NCBI RefSeq assembly: GCF_024868665.1
Contig: NC_079893.1
Span: forward strand, 9,222,907-9,286,906
Direction of reading: 5' to 3'
DNA length: 64,000 nt
From: Triplophysa rosa
Lineage: Eukaryota > Chordata > Actinopteri > Cypriniformes > Nemacheilidae
Positions within the stretch are counted from its first letter, which is position 1; the number at the start of each line of letters is the position of its first letter. The notes below the pieces were generated by a model that ran no database searches, was not told the origin of the DNA, and worked only from the letters and a program-made list of their open reading frames with translations. Shown piece by piece: positions 1 through 13,200 of the stretch. The translations under genes were made by a program, and so were the position numbers.

Positions 1-600
1 GAACAGGCATTCCATCCATCACTAAGCACCCTTCCAGGGGACAGGCTGGGCAGAGCAGCCCTGCCCCTTTAGGCCGGGGAACAGTTGAGTTATCTCCCAC
101 ATAGCTCTAACCGGACCTAGTGCTCCAGACGTGGTAACCCCCCCTCCGTGGGCTGTTCCGTCTGATGTATCCTCATGAATGGTTCCCACCTTGGCAACCC
201 ATGACCTCCCCAGGTGGACTCCCACCTTGCGGTTAACTCCTGCAGTCCGCACATTCCTCCCATGAGTTCTCCCCTGATGGTGAGACCATGTGGTGTCTCC
301 ACTAATTCCTCCCTACGGTAGGTAGTGGCCTCTGCAGCGTTTTTCCCCCAGGGGGAATTATGCTTACCCAGTGGCCCGTACGGTGCCGGGCGGCTTCTCG
401 CCATTTAGAGAATCAGGCCTCCGCCCGTGACGGCCGGCGTTAGGGGGCTTCCCAACTTTTTGTGGAAAGCTCTGGGTCCCCCTTCCTCTCCACTGGAAGG
501 TCATAATTTCGCGCTAGCGTGTTCGTCTGACTCGCCCAGGCCAGTCAACGTCGCTCCGCAGAGATTGTGACGCGGCTCAGTGCTGTGGCGTTTTCCATAG
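1..600. other. Non-coding, unrecognised (possible repeat remnant)
   Basis: No coding exon could be supported. The short open frames on the minus strand have no domain I recognise and no splice context. GC content is clearly higher than in the following 5 kb, and the block runs straight into a foldback element, so it may be part of an old transposon, but no termini or target duplication are visible because the window starts inside it. Confidence 0.3.
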
Positions 601-607
601 GAACCCC

Positions 608-983
608 ATTCTGTCGGTTCGACACAACGTCGAGAGACCGACAGAAAGGGAACGTCTTGGTTACGGATGTAACCTCGGTTCCCTGATGGAGGGAACGAGA
701 CGTTGTGTCCCTCATGCCACAACACTGGCCGCCCACCCCAGCGGTCGGGGGAGGATGCTTTAGGCTCCTCAGACCAAAGGTGAATGAATGAGCACGCCGG
801 CTTCCCTCTTATACCCGGACATCCGGGGAGGCATGCAAATTTCATTCGCCAATTTTCATTGGCCTTTTCTAAATACTCAGAAGATGATAGGTTCTCAAGA
901 CAAACCCTATTCTGTCGGTTCGACACAACGTCTCGTTCCCTCCATCAGGGAACCGAGGTTACATCCGTAACCAAGACGTTTTG
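608..983. repeat. Foldback (MITE-like) element with perfect 59-bp inverted arms
   Basis: Positions 651-709 and 922-980 are exact reverse complements over 59 bp, separated by about 212 bp. A direct copy of attctgtcggttcgacacaa lies at 608 and again at 909, so the ends are composite. Perfect arms imply recent insertion or gene conversion. There is no transposase frame; the short ORFs crossing it are by-products of the palindrome. I recognise the arm motif as a recurrent cyprinid repeat but cannot name the family. Confidence 0.8.
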
Positions 984-2256
984 CTGTTAAATATGACCCA
1001 GATGTGTTATTCAGAAATATTCCCAGTTACAATGTTTGTAAGGTTTATTAATATAAGTTATAAAATAAGAAATGTATTAGGCATCTGCAGCATGATCAAC
1101 CAATTAACCATTTTTATAGCATTTAAATTTAAATGTTATTTTTTTTAAATATTAATATAATTTGTTATCTTATAATATTCTGTTTTTCATTCATTAATGT
1201 TTGTCTAATACATTAACTTGAAATATGACTATTAGAGATCAGCGTTTCCCATACAATGCATTTACTTGGGCGGTCCACCCAGGTATATTAATGGCCGCCC
1301 AAGTATATTTGGCGCCACATTTTGTCATTTTTTATCCATCTGTGATAATGACTGTATATGTGATCGATTAACTAGTGGATAAACAGCGCTTCCACGTCTT
1401 CTGTCTTTCCTGACTTGTTTGGTGTGAGTAACACATCCTCGCATGCACTCTCTTCCGATCAGCTCCATGTGTGTGCGAGCCCTCGGACTCTCGTCCACGC
1501 GTGTAGCTAGCTTTATGTAGTGTATTTAACTGTCACTTGCATTTAAAATCAAAGAAGCATTCATAATACACATCGTCGAGAAAGGGCAAACAGCATATAG
1601 CCGCTCTACAATATAGATGTACTGTATTGTGATTTTGTCAGATGATGTTGTGTTTATAAATCAGGATTTTAGCAGCAGTTAAATTGACTGCTGGCGGCAT
1701 TCAGTTGTAAAATACAGTGTAATGTGACAGATCAGAGAGTAGAATAAAAACAGTTATCAATGGCTAACATTAACACAACGCAAACATGACATGCTGACGT
1801 CACAAATATGCTAATTAGTTTGATAAAAGCAAAATGAAAGTAATGGAGATTCACCGATATATCAACCAATAATCAGTATCAGTTGATAAAAGCAATATGA
1901 AAATAATAGAGTTAGGGATGTAACAATATTATCGATATTGTGTTATCGCAATAGCAAAATCAGTCACATGACTGTATGAAACGATAGGTCTTTCGTACCT
2001 AACATAGAGAATGTTAGAAAAAAGAATAGATGTTACCTTTGGCAAGGTCCATCTGGTGCAATTATTTTATTTTAGGTCATTTGACACATCTCATACTATA
2101 ACTCATACCTCTAAGCAACAGTTATGATTAGAGGATAAAGAAAAGAGGATGCTTATGGTTGTTTCCAAGTCATCATTTGTCATTTAAAATACAGCAATAA
2201 ATACCGCACTGTGGACTTTATACTGAGGTATTATAACACAGTGAGATTTTTATATT
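984..2256. other. AT-rich intron with transposon fragments
   Basis: No gene seen. At 1236-1316 there is a fragment with a cccatacaatgcatttactt-like start, a motif common at the ends of fish DNA transposons. At about 1848-1911 a single diverged copy of the 63-bp unit found in tandem at 2257 is present, and at 1914 a tagggatgtaac-type hAT-like end occurs. The stretch most likely belongs to the fat1 intron upstream of the first visible exon. Confidence 0.5.
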
Positions 2257-2532
2257 CAGTATCGGTTGACAAAAGCAAAATGAAAATAATAGAAATTCAC
2301 CGATATATTGACCAATAATCTGTATCGGTTGATAAAAGAAATATGAAAATAATAGAGATTCACCGATATATTGACCAATAATCGGTATCGGTTGATAAAA
2401 GCAATATGAAAATAACAGAGATTCACAGATATATCGACCAATAATCGGTATCGGTTGATAAAAGCAATATGAAAATAATAGAGATTCACCGATATATCGA
2501 CCAATAATCAGTATCGGTTGATAAAAGCAATT
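2257..2532. repeat. 63-bp tandem repeat (about 4.4 copies)
   Basis: The unit begins near cggttgataaaagcaatatg and includes accgatatatcgaccaataa; four full copies and a partial fifth run head to tail with a few substitutions each. Because 63 is a multiple of three, the minus strand stays open across the array and gives an artefactual 21-residue-periodic peptide. An isolated copy at about 1848-1911 shows that the array arose by local amplification of a pre-existing dispersed sequence. Confidence 0.85.
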
Positions 2533-5500
2533 TTTACACTATTGGCTACCGGCAGTGTAAAAAATTAATAGCCGATGATCAGATAAATATTATTTTAATC
2601 TTTAGAATCGGGATCAGCAGTTATCACTCTGAATAATCTCCTCTCGGTTTCGGTGGAGCAATTTTGTATCGGTGCATATCTAGAAAATAATATTTGTAAA
2701 TATGTAAATTAAACGAGGTTTGCTATTAAGGAAGTGTGTTGTATTGTCCTTTTTATTATTGGATTAACTAATGTTAATGAAGATTTCACAATCAGGGCTT
2801 TCTATTTGCCATGGCCTGGTACCTAAGTTTACTGTAACTGTACTAGACTGTGTACCGTAGTTTGTTTTTCCTTTGCAGACATCCTCATCCACATCAGACC
2901 ACCCTGACAGGAGTTTTCAGCTCGCTGGTTAATTAGCGATGACAAAACCCAGTTTATACCCATCAACACTTTCAAATACCTCTGCAAACTCTAAGGCAGG
3001 TGCTGGAGAGGAAACTAGTCGAAAGGAACAAATAAGGCAAATATTTGCCCTTAAAACATTACAGAGGCGATATTAAGCGCACGTCTACAGGCTTTCATCT
3101 CAGCGTGAAAAGCAAGAGAAAGACGGATTGGTAATGCTTTTGATTTAAACCTTTTGAAACCCATTCCATTTTTTATTGACCAACTAATGAGTTTGGCTAT
3201 GAGAAACACTTGTTTTGGAAACTTTGCATCTATGTACGTAAAGGGTGCGAAATCTAATTTCAGCATGCAACTAGAGGAGCTGGTTATATCCGCAGCTATG
3301 TGCCAGTTGTCTTTGAAGAAAAACAGAATCCTAAAAAGATTACAGTTGATAAATGGGGCATTTTAGTTATTTTGCGAGCTGTATTTATGTGATGTCGTTT
3401 ACTTGCACAAACCACCAAACACGTGTTTTTAATCACGAATCCGCTCGCAGGCTCGGCTTTTTTCCTTTGAATGTCTGTTGACCCTCTCCTCAAGCGACTA
3501 GCTCTCTCCTCCTCGCAGAGCCATATATCTTTGTTGAAATCAAAGTCATGTGTATTCCACATGGGCTTGCCAGACCTTCTGCATGCTCAGTTTTCATTGT
3601 TTCTGCCGTTTATCTCAACACTTCTTTTTTCGTTCACCCCGATCTTTAGAAAAGCGCCACATTTCAGACAGGCAATGAGGGATTATGATTATTTTGGAAG
3701 GGAAGAGAAGAATGCAGAGCAGGAAGAAAGCGTACGCTTTGTGTAATCCTATTTTAGGCCCTCTGCGAAAATGTGTGGCTACTCTGTGCGTTTGCGAGCG
3801 TGCCAAAGTCATTTACCCCAAGACATGTCACATATGAGGACATTTGGATCGCATAAGGCTTGGATAAATGCTACCCTCTTCTGTTTGTGATTAGTTTTTT
3901 GGAAAAAGTGACTTTTTACTTAAAAGAAAGAGACAATAGTTAAACCAAAAATACAGCATTGTATGAGAAATTGGGCGAGATCGGGGTGTGAGATGCCAGT
4001 GTGTGGGAGGAAAGGCCTTTCTGTGTACCTATTAGGTTTTAGAAGAATGAGTTCGTAGAAGGGATTTCTCTTCAATAGTGGGCTGCTAGCTTGTGAAAAA
4101 GACCACCTTAGGGATCATTTAACATGGGCGTGTGTGTATGTATGTATATACATATGAATATATCAGAATCTCTTCCCTATTCACATAGTGTTACATTCCT
4201 TCTCTCTTTCTCTCGTTCCGTATGCATCTTATTTCATAATGTACTTCGCTCTCATCTTTCTCCTTTTCTGTCTTTCACACAGCATCCCTCTTCATCTGTC
4301 ATTCACACTGTGTGATCTTTTCCTTTAATCATTCCATCACTCAGCACTTCCTCTCCAATCCCTCCATCTGTCCTCTCTCCACGCGTGTGTTAGATATTAG
4401 ATCTTCTGGGTTTGTTGCTGTAATCGTGCTGACAACTAGCCTGCTTTTAAAGCATTTTAGGTGCAGGATTTAAACAAATACAAGACACAAGCTTTGTCTG
4501 TTTACACACCGCTTTCAGTTAGCTCTGCTGGCATGATTGAAAAAAGGGTCTCTACGGTAAGGTGTGCGAAGGAATGACAAGAGGCAAAGATTTTTCTTCT
4601 CCGACCTTTGGCTTCCGATAAAACCGAACGTGCTTTTCAGGGACAGAGGACGTGCTGATGCTGTCAGGGCGAGAGTGAGCATTGCCCACACTCGCACCCA
4701 CACGGTCTGATCTTGAGCTGAGACAGCAAGTGCCAGCTAACAGCTAGGTCTTTTTTTGGCTGCATCCATCAAGCGTGGTTGGTAAATATATTTTCTACAG
4801 TGTGATAACATATTTGAAAGAAGTGATGAAAGAGCCGAAGCCATTAGTAAAGCTGTACTTTAAGTACATGCGTACTGGAAAATTGACATTTTGATTAAAA
4901 ATGAAATTTCTCTCATAATTTACTCATACTCAACCCATCCTAGATGTGTACTCCATCCTGTCTGATCTATGTGTTGCCATGGAGACATGACATATCGATC
5001 GCTAAACAATCTTAAAATGTGGGTGTAATAAACGTATGGTTTCGCTTCAGACATATATTAACCCACTTTTGGAACATACATTTGGATTACTTTAGTGATG
5101 GATGGATGTGCTTTTTGGAGCTTTGCCATGATTACTTCTATATAAGAAAATAACATGCCTGTATTTTAATATTCAATTATTCGTGTTGAAACTGATAAAA
5201 TAAGTCATATGCATCTGGGATGGTTAATAAATTAGAAGAGAATTGTCATATTTAGGTGAACTGTTTCTTTAAGGTTATATGTAAATCTGCTCGTTTCTTA
5301 GATGTTCATTCACATAAATGATGCATGCAAGCAATGCTTACCGTATGGTGCGCTCATTTTTGTCTCGCATAATTTCATTTTCACGTCCCACCAGTCTGTG
5401 TCTAGAGAGACAAATGTAAGTCGAATTCTATTGGAAGATACCTGGTTTGAATCAATTGAACCACTGTGCTGTGTTTTATGTAAAACACTGCCCCCTAATG

Positions 5501-6576
5501 GTTTGCATACTGATTTGTCTCTTGAATCGCTCTAATTTTCTTTACCCCATTGTTCTCTAGTCTTATAAAAGTATGTCTGATTGAATGAACACTGCTCATG
5601 TACCCACACACACACCCTCAAATTTATTCAATGAAGTTACAGTTGTATTGAGTATGGTGCTCCCTAACAAATCACTTAATAATCCTCACCTGTAAACCAA
5701 ATAGATGGATGGTGGACCGTTTGAGTGGAAAAAAATAAAGATGTGCCTCTTGGTTTTTATGTTTCAGAATCATGGCTCAAATGATCTGTTTACTGCTCAC
5801 AATTGTACGCATAAAGATTCACCGTGTGTTGTGTTTACGTGAATTATACTGATGTGTATGTACAAGTATGCATTGAGAATTCCTTATGCTTATGTCAAAA
5901 CACTCACAAGTATGCAATGAAATAGGCTTGGCTTTTCCCTGCATGACTTACAAGACTTTTAAAACTGTTAATGAAACACATCCCGTACGATCTGGATACA
6001 ATCACTCTCTGTTTACCTAAGGAAATGTCAACATGTAATGTTATCGCAACCTTCTTATCACCATTTGTATGTGGGCAGGTTTGCTAACATCGATTGCTGA
6101 ATCGATGTGATTAATAGCCAGGCATTTAAAATATTTGCCGTGGTTATTGATATTGATCCGGTCAATATCAGAGTAGCCATGACAGGAGTTCTAATCATTT
6201 GAGGCGTGAGACTGTAAACATCAATGTGTAAAACATGTTGTCTCATGTTATCTAGTTGAAAAGTTATTTGTACATTTAAAAAAAATCCTATATAGTCAAG
6301 TGAGGTCATGTCCACTAAATATTGCTGTCTTTGTGTTGCGTGTGTGCTTTGAGTTGCTGAGCCATGGTAAATGTGCATACGAGTTTTTTTTATCTTTAAT
6401 CGAGACACGTTGACCACTCAGTTGGTCATTCTTTTTCTATTCGCCTGTCTGGTTTTTGTAAGCCAAATATAAACGGTTCTTCATAGAATTTCAGTGATGT
6501 GTCAATGATCATTGTATTATATGCTAAAATGTACATACTCATGGTTACGATTATTTAATTATGTACATTTTTACAG
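2533..6576. other. Intron, no gene recognised
   Basis: About 4 kb without a supported exon. Scattered short ORFs have no domain and no convincing splice sites. A pyrimidine-rich tract lies at about 4180-4390. A 44-codon frame at 2939-3073 follows an acceptor-like site near 2880 but has no recognisable similarity. The acceptor of the next fat1 exon is ttacag at 6571-6576. Confidence 0.5.
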
Positions 6577-7206
6577 GTTCTTATTAAAGTGATAGACACC
6601 AACAACCATCGTCCCCAGTTCTCCAAGCCCAAGTATGAAGTGAATGTCCCTGAAGACACCCCACCTGATACAGAGGTGCTACAGATTACAGCAACAGATC
6701 AGGATGAGAAGAACAAGCTTACTTTCACCCTCCTCAGCAGCACTGACCCGTTTAGTCTACGCAAGTTCCGACTTGATCCTGGAACCGGGGTGCTGTACAC
6801 GGCAGAGAGACTAGACCATGAGACCATGCATCAACATACACTAACTGTCATGGTGAGCTCTACTTAGTTTACAAAATCTATATATTGTCTAATTGATTTC
6901 CCTGACTGATCCAAACAATGCTGGCAAAATTGGATCAAACTTGTATGTTTGAAATGGGTTTTTTTTGTGAACCCCTCCCTCTGCCACATTTAAAGGTTCG
7001 TGATCAAGACATTCCTGTCAAGCGGAACCTGGTGCGTGTGATTGTTAACGTACAGGACACCAACGATAATGTGCCGTGGTTCTCCGGCTCACCGTATGTG
7101 GGTCGTGTGTTCGAGTCTGCTGCCATCGGCTCTGCCGTGCTTCAGGTCACCGCTCTTGACAAAGACAAAGGCCAGAATGCTGAGATTGTCTACAGCATTG
7201 AGTCAG
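6577..7206 (+). CDS. fat1: fat1 exons with cadherin repeats (first two in window)
   Basis: Two exons, 6577-6852 (276 nt, phase 0 on both sides) and 6996-7206 (211 nt, ends in phase 1), separated by a 143-bp intron. They encode the linker DTNNHRPQF, one full cadherin repeat carrying LDRE-like (LDHE) and DTNDN calcium-binding motifs, and the start of the next. The frame is open at the left end, so the true start codon is upstream and outside the window; no initiator was chosen here. Confidence 0.93.
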
Positions 7207-10200
7207 GTAATTCATCCGATTGATCTAATTGCTTCTTGACCGGTTGGTTCAGTCAACTTAATTTTGTACACTGCACATAATACCAAAATGCAATATATGA
7301 ATTAAACATTGGACATTAAAGAAAATACAAGTACAATCAGACTGTAAGTTTGAAAGCTGATCTTGTTCTCATCATGGTTATAGTAAGAACGCCTCAGTAC
7401 TGCTGATGCCCATACGGGGACACGTAGAGTTCGAAGTGTGGGACACAATGAATGTGGCAGCCAAGGGTCCTGCAGCCTACCAAACTGTGGGAGAGCTGTG
7501 AAAGCAAAGCATAGCACAAATATGATGTCAAGTGGCCTTTTGAGAAATATGTGAGATTACAAAATCTCATTGAAATGTATGATGTGTGTGAGACAGCAAA
7601 CATTGTTCACATTCACTGAATGACTGCTTTGCTCGGCTATTTCCAAACTCAAATATACAAATAAAAGGACAGCTATCAGTTTGAATTCTCAACAAAGGCA
7701 TCCATCATTTTTATTCAATCTTCAATGTTTATTGTTTGACACAAAGTGTTTGTTAATAAGAACAGTTTCGACAATGAAAATCAATATGTTTTTGGCAAGT
7801 TGTGTGATGCATCTTTATCGTTTTTCTTTCATAGGAAATGTTGCCAATTCATTCGCCATTGATCCTATCCTGGGCACCATCACCGTGGCAAAGGAGCTGG
7901 ACCGTAGCAACAAGAACCAATTCGAGCTAACTGTGAAAGCAACTGACAAAGGCATACCGGCGCTTAGTGCTACTGCTGCTGTAGACATAGCTGTCACTAT
8001 TTCAGACAACGCCATCCCTAAATTCACAGAGAAAGAGTTTTCTGCGGAGGTCAGCGAAACCGCATTGCCTGGAACTTTTGTGAGTCTGGTTTCCGCAACC
8101 AGTCAATCATCTGTGTTCTATCAGATTAAAGACGGAAATGTGAACGGAGCATTTGATATCAACCCCAATTCCGGAGTGGTTGTGACTCATTCGGTTTTGG
8201 ATTACGAGACGATTCCATCATACAAATTAACCATTCAGGGAACCAACATGGCTGGTCTGGCTAGCAATGCTACTTTGCTAATTCACTTGAAGGATGAAAA
8301 TGATAACGCACCTACATTTATTCAAGACGAGTTTATCGGAATGATCAGCGAGTCTTCTCCGGTCAACAGCGTAGTCCTTACCAAAGACAACACACCACTT
8401 GTGATCCGTGCTTTGGACAGTGATTGTGATGCTAACTCTAGGCTGGTCTATCAGATTGTTGAGCCATTTGCTCATAATTACTTTGCCATTGATTCAAGCA
8501 CTGGTGCAATCAGAACTATAAGTGAACTGGATTATGAGCACAGATCAGTGTTTCACTTTTCCGTTCAAGTCCACGATATGGGCGTACCCCGTCATTTTTC
8601 AGAGAACCCTGCCAATGTGACTATCGAGATCATTGACGTCAATGATTGCCCACCTCAGTTTAGTCAAGACCTGCTTGAAACCACAGTCTTACTGCCGACT
8701 TACAAAGGAGTGGAGCTGATCAAAGTCAACGCCACGGATGCCGACTCTGGTGCAAATTCTCGTCTTTTTTACTCTATTGTAGAAGGCAATATAGGAGACA
8801 AGTTTAAAATGGACCCAGTCACAGGGGTTATCACTATTCAAAATGTCACTCAGCTTAGAAGCAGGTACGAGCTCAGAGTAAGAGTGTCTGATGGCAGGTT
8901 TTCGAAAACAGCTTTAGTCAAAATAAATGTCAGAGAGAATAAGGAGAGCAATCTCAGGTTCACCCAAGAATCATACAAAGCATCCGTGCCAGAAAATAGC
9001 GTAGAGCAGAAGACTTTAGCTGTAATCGCTGCGGTGGGAAACCAAGTCAATGAACCTCTCTTTTACACCATTCTGAACCCCGATAAAAGATTCAAGATCA
9101 GCCGAACATCCGGAGTACTATCCTCCACAGGTGTACCATTTGATCGGGAAGAGCAAGGCACGTTTGATATCGTAGTGGAGGTGACCAGAGAAGACAAGTT
9201 ATCTGACATGGCTCATGTTCTCGTCACGGTAACAATTGCGGATGTTAATGATAACCCACCTGTGTTTGTCAATCTACCCTATCAAGCACTGGTTCAAGTT
9301 GACACCGAGGTGGGTCACGTTATTACGCAAGTGACTGCAACCGATGGAGATATTGACAGAAACGCTGAGATAACTTACCACCCTCAGGAGCTAAATGAGT
9401 ATGTTCAGATCAGCACCGATGGAGAAATCTCTCTTAGAAAGAAACTTGAAAAGGATCAAGTTGATACTGAATTTGTAATCACCATTCTGGCCAGGGATGG
9501 AGGTGACCCAGCACTTTCTTCTAGAGTTGATGTTCCAATATTGGTTGTGAACAAAGCAATTCCTGTTTTTGAGAAAGCGTTCTACAGTCTGGAGATCCCA
9601 GAGAATATACAGTTACTAACACCGATCGTACACATTCAGGCAAATGACTCTGAAGGGCCCAGAATAGTGTACACTATTACCGAAGGGGACCCTTTGAATC
9701 AGTTCTCTATCAATTTTAATACCGGCGTCATTCAGGTTGTAAAGTCTTTGGATTTTGAGAAACACCCAGCTTATAAACTTAGCGTAAGGGCTACAGATTC
9801 GCTAACTGGCGCCAAAGCTGAAGTCTTTGTTGACATAATCCTGGAAGACATCAATGACAACCCACCCGTGTTCCACACCGAATCGTACAACGCAAGTCTT
9901 TCAGAGGCATTGGTGATTGGAACGTCTGTATTACAAGTGTCAGCTACAGATGACGACAGCGGTAACAAAAAAATCCTCTTTTACCAGTTTGTAGAAGATA
10001 AAGACAAGTCGTCTGACTACTTTAGCATTGACCGGGACACAGGCACGATCTGGACAGCCCGCATGCTCGACCATGAAGAGAAATCCTCGCACAAGCTGAC
10101 AGTTCGAGCAGTGGACGGTGGAGTGCCTGCGCTTTCCAGCGAAGTAACAGTGTTAATCGATGTAACAGACCTCAATGACAATGCTCCAGCTTTCTCACAA

Positions 10201-13200
10201 AATCTCTACGAAGCCACAGTTAGTGAAGTGGCACCCCGAGGTCACTTCGTCACCCAGGTTCAAGCTTCAGATGCCGACAGCTCTGACAGTGGTCGGCTTG
10301 AGTTCTCAATCATATCAGGCAATGAAGAGCAAAACTTTGCAGTAGATCCAAAGTCTGGTGTCATAGTCATATCTAACCACCGAAAACCCCACATGGAGTC
10401 TCTCTACAACCTCAATGTGTCCGTGTCGGATGGTGTTTTCAGAAGCTCAGCTATCGTTAAAGTTAATGTCATGAGTGCCAATTTCCACAATCCTACCTTC
10501 AACCAGGTGGATTATGTGGTCGAGCTCCTGGAAAACTCACCAGTTGGGACGATGGTGGTGGAAGCTCAAGCCACCGATGAGGACTCGGGCACATACGGAA
10601 GACTCACCTACCACATAGTCAATGACATTGCAAAAGACAAGTTTTCAATCTCTGAAAAGGGAGAGATCTTTACACTTGAGAGTCTCGATCGAGAGAACGC
10701 ATTAGAGAAAGTGATTCCAATTTCATTAATCGCAAAGGACGGGGGTGGCAAAGTTGGGTTCTGCACCGTAAATGTGATTTTAACTGATGTCAATGATAAC
10801 GCCCCACAATTCCGAGCTGTCGATTACACAGTGAACGTGGCTTCTGACGTGCCAAGAGGAACAACCATCGTTAAGATTGCAGCGTCCGACATGGATGAAG
10901 GTAGTAACGCAGACATCACCTATTCTATTGAAGCAGATGCCGATAACGTTGAGGAGAATTTTGAAATCCACCAGTTCAGCGGCATCATTGTTACCAAGGA
11001 AAGCCTCATCGGATTAGAAAACCAGCTTTACACATTTCTTGTCCGAGCAAAGGATGGTGGCAACCCCACCAAGTCCTCTGTTGTTCCAGTCTATGTCAGG
11101 ATACTCGCTCCGGAAGCCCCAGTGCCAAAGTTCATCGAGTCTCACTACAGATTTGCCATTGATGAGGATCTTCCTCTTGGTTCTGAAATAGACGTCATTC
11201 AAGTCGAGAGTGATCAGTCCGTCTTTTACAGTCTGGTGAAAGGGAACACTCCCGAGAGCAACCAGGATGAGGTATTCATGGTTGACCCTGACTCAGGATC
11301 TCTGAAGCTGGAAAAGAAACTGGACCACGAGAGCACTAAATGGTATCAGCTAACCCTGCAAGCTCAAAGCGAATACGAAGGCAATAAAATCGTCTCGTCC
11401 GTAGACATTAGCATTCAAGTCAAGGATGTCAATGATAACCAGCCACTCTTTGAGTCAAACCCCTATGAAGCTTTTGTAGTGGAGAATCTCCCAGGTGGCA
11501 CGTCGGTAATGCAAGTCAAGGCCACAGATTTGGATTTGGGCACTAATGGCCAATTGGTCTACAATCTGGATACTAACCAAGAGTCAGTGGACATAGTGGA
11601 ATTGTTTGCTATCAATAGTGAAACCGGATGGATTACCACTTTAAAGGAACTTGACCGCGAAAAGAGGAACAAGTACACCGTTTCAGTCTTAGCCACGGAC
11701 CGTGGAGACAAGACACAACTGACGGCCACCGCCAAGGTGGATGTCACAGTGGTAGACATGAATGACAACCCACCACGTTTCACAGCAGAGATCTATAAGG
11801 GAACAGTAAGCGAAGATGACCCACCTGGCGGGGTCATCGCCATTCTTAGCACTACTGACTTGGACATGGAGGACAATAACAAACAGATCAACTACTTCAT
11901 CACGGGTACGCATGTTTCTTTGTTGTAGTATTCCATAAATCAAACAAATCAATTGAAAATTAGGAGAAACGGTTAGACAGTGAATATTTATAACAAAATC
12001 ACCAATGCGTCAAGACATTTAAAACCAACGCAGAATTAAATATCCTACCATGTGAAATTAAATATCCCATGATGCATAATCCAATTGTCACATTTTAAAG
12101 ACATTCTGTGAAAATAAAACTTGGATCACAAAAAGATTATAAATAGGAAACTAAATAATTTCCCAATAACGCCTTTGAAACGAACCAGGAATGTTTCACC
12201 TCTGGTGCTAATTAATTTGCGCGAGTGTCTGCGCCAAGCAGGAGATGAACACTTCCTGGCACGCAGAACTCTCATTACATCCACTCATCTTCGCCTGATC
12301 GTCGAGTGATGACAGAAATTGGCATAACAAGTCACACTGCCGCATATTTACATAGACGCTTTGCTTTGCTTTAATTTTGTAGAGTCCAAGCAAACATGAA
12401 GTTTGCCGAGTGCTCAGTGCACAGATGTGTCTGATATTTAACAATGCCCTGTGAACTTTACGCAAATGTAATTGAGTCATTACTAGAGGTGTGATGATAC
12501 AGGATTAGATACAAAACACAAGATGTGGGTTCACAATGGGGTGGGAATGATATCAGATTTTCACTACACCAAAGGAATTCATGATGGCGACATTATTGCG
12601 ATATCTATTGATATATTTTAAAAATAATTAAACAATAGTGTTGGTCAAATTCATCTTTCATTTTGTTTATTTTCTTTTTTATCCTTTTATAGCAAATTAA
12701 TTAGACTGAAAATATGAGTGTAGTGAGGCAGAGAGAGAGCGTTTTGGCAAAAGTTTAAACAAATGGTGAATTATTTACGATATTGTCATATATATCGATT
12801 ATCATGGTATTTAAAAGGATAGTTTACCCAAAAATGAAAATTCTGTGATGAATAACTCACCCTCAAGTTGTTCCAAACCTGTATAAATTTATCTGTTCAA
12901 AAGAAAATATTTTGGAGACTTATTTCAATTATAGTCAATGATGCCCCAGAAATGTCAGTTGCTAACATTCTTCCAAATATCTTTGCGTTCAACAGAACAA
13001 AGAAATGTATACAGGTTTAGAACAACTTAAGCTTGAGTAATTCATGACAGAATTTTCATTTTTGGGTGAACTATCCCTTTAATATCGCGGTTATTGTCAA
13101 TACTGGTATATTGTGACACCCCTAGTTCCCAAAAATAGTTTGAACAAAAATAAAATGATAAAATTGAAATTTCAATAACATATTATAACAATACTAGGGG

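Noticed and set aside
501..990. Several overlapping frames of 60-141 codons on both strands
   Set aside because: They cross the 59-bp palindrome; the same peptide words occur on both strands because of inverted symmetry.
2256..2504. 82-codon minus-strand frame with repeated peptide
   Set aside because: Translation of a 63-bp tandem DNA repeat; periodicity is in the DNA, with no start context or domain.
7681..7834. Upstream extension of the giant fat1 frame with its own Met
   Set aside because: The frame is open by chance in the intron; family alignment (SG|NVANSF) and the ttcatag acceptor fix the exon start at 7835.
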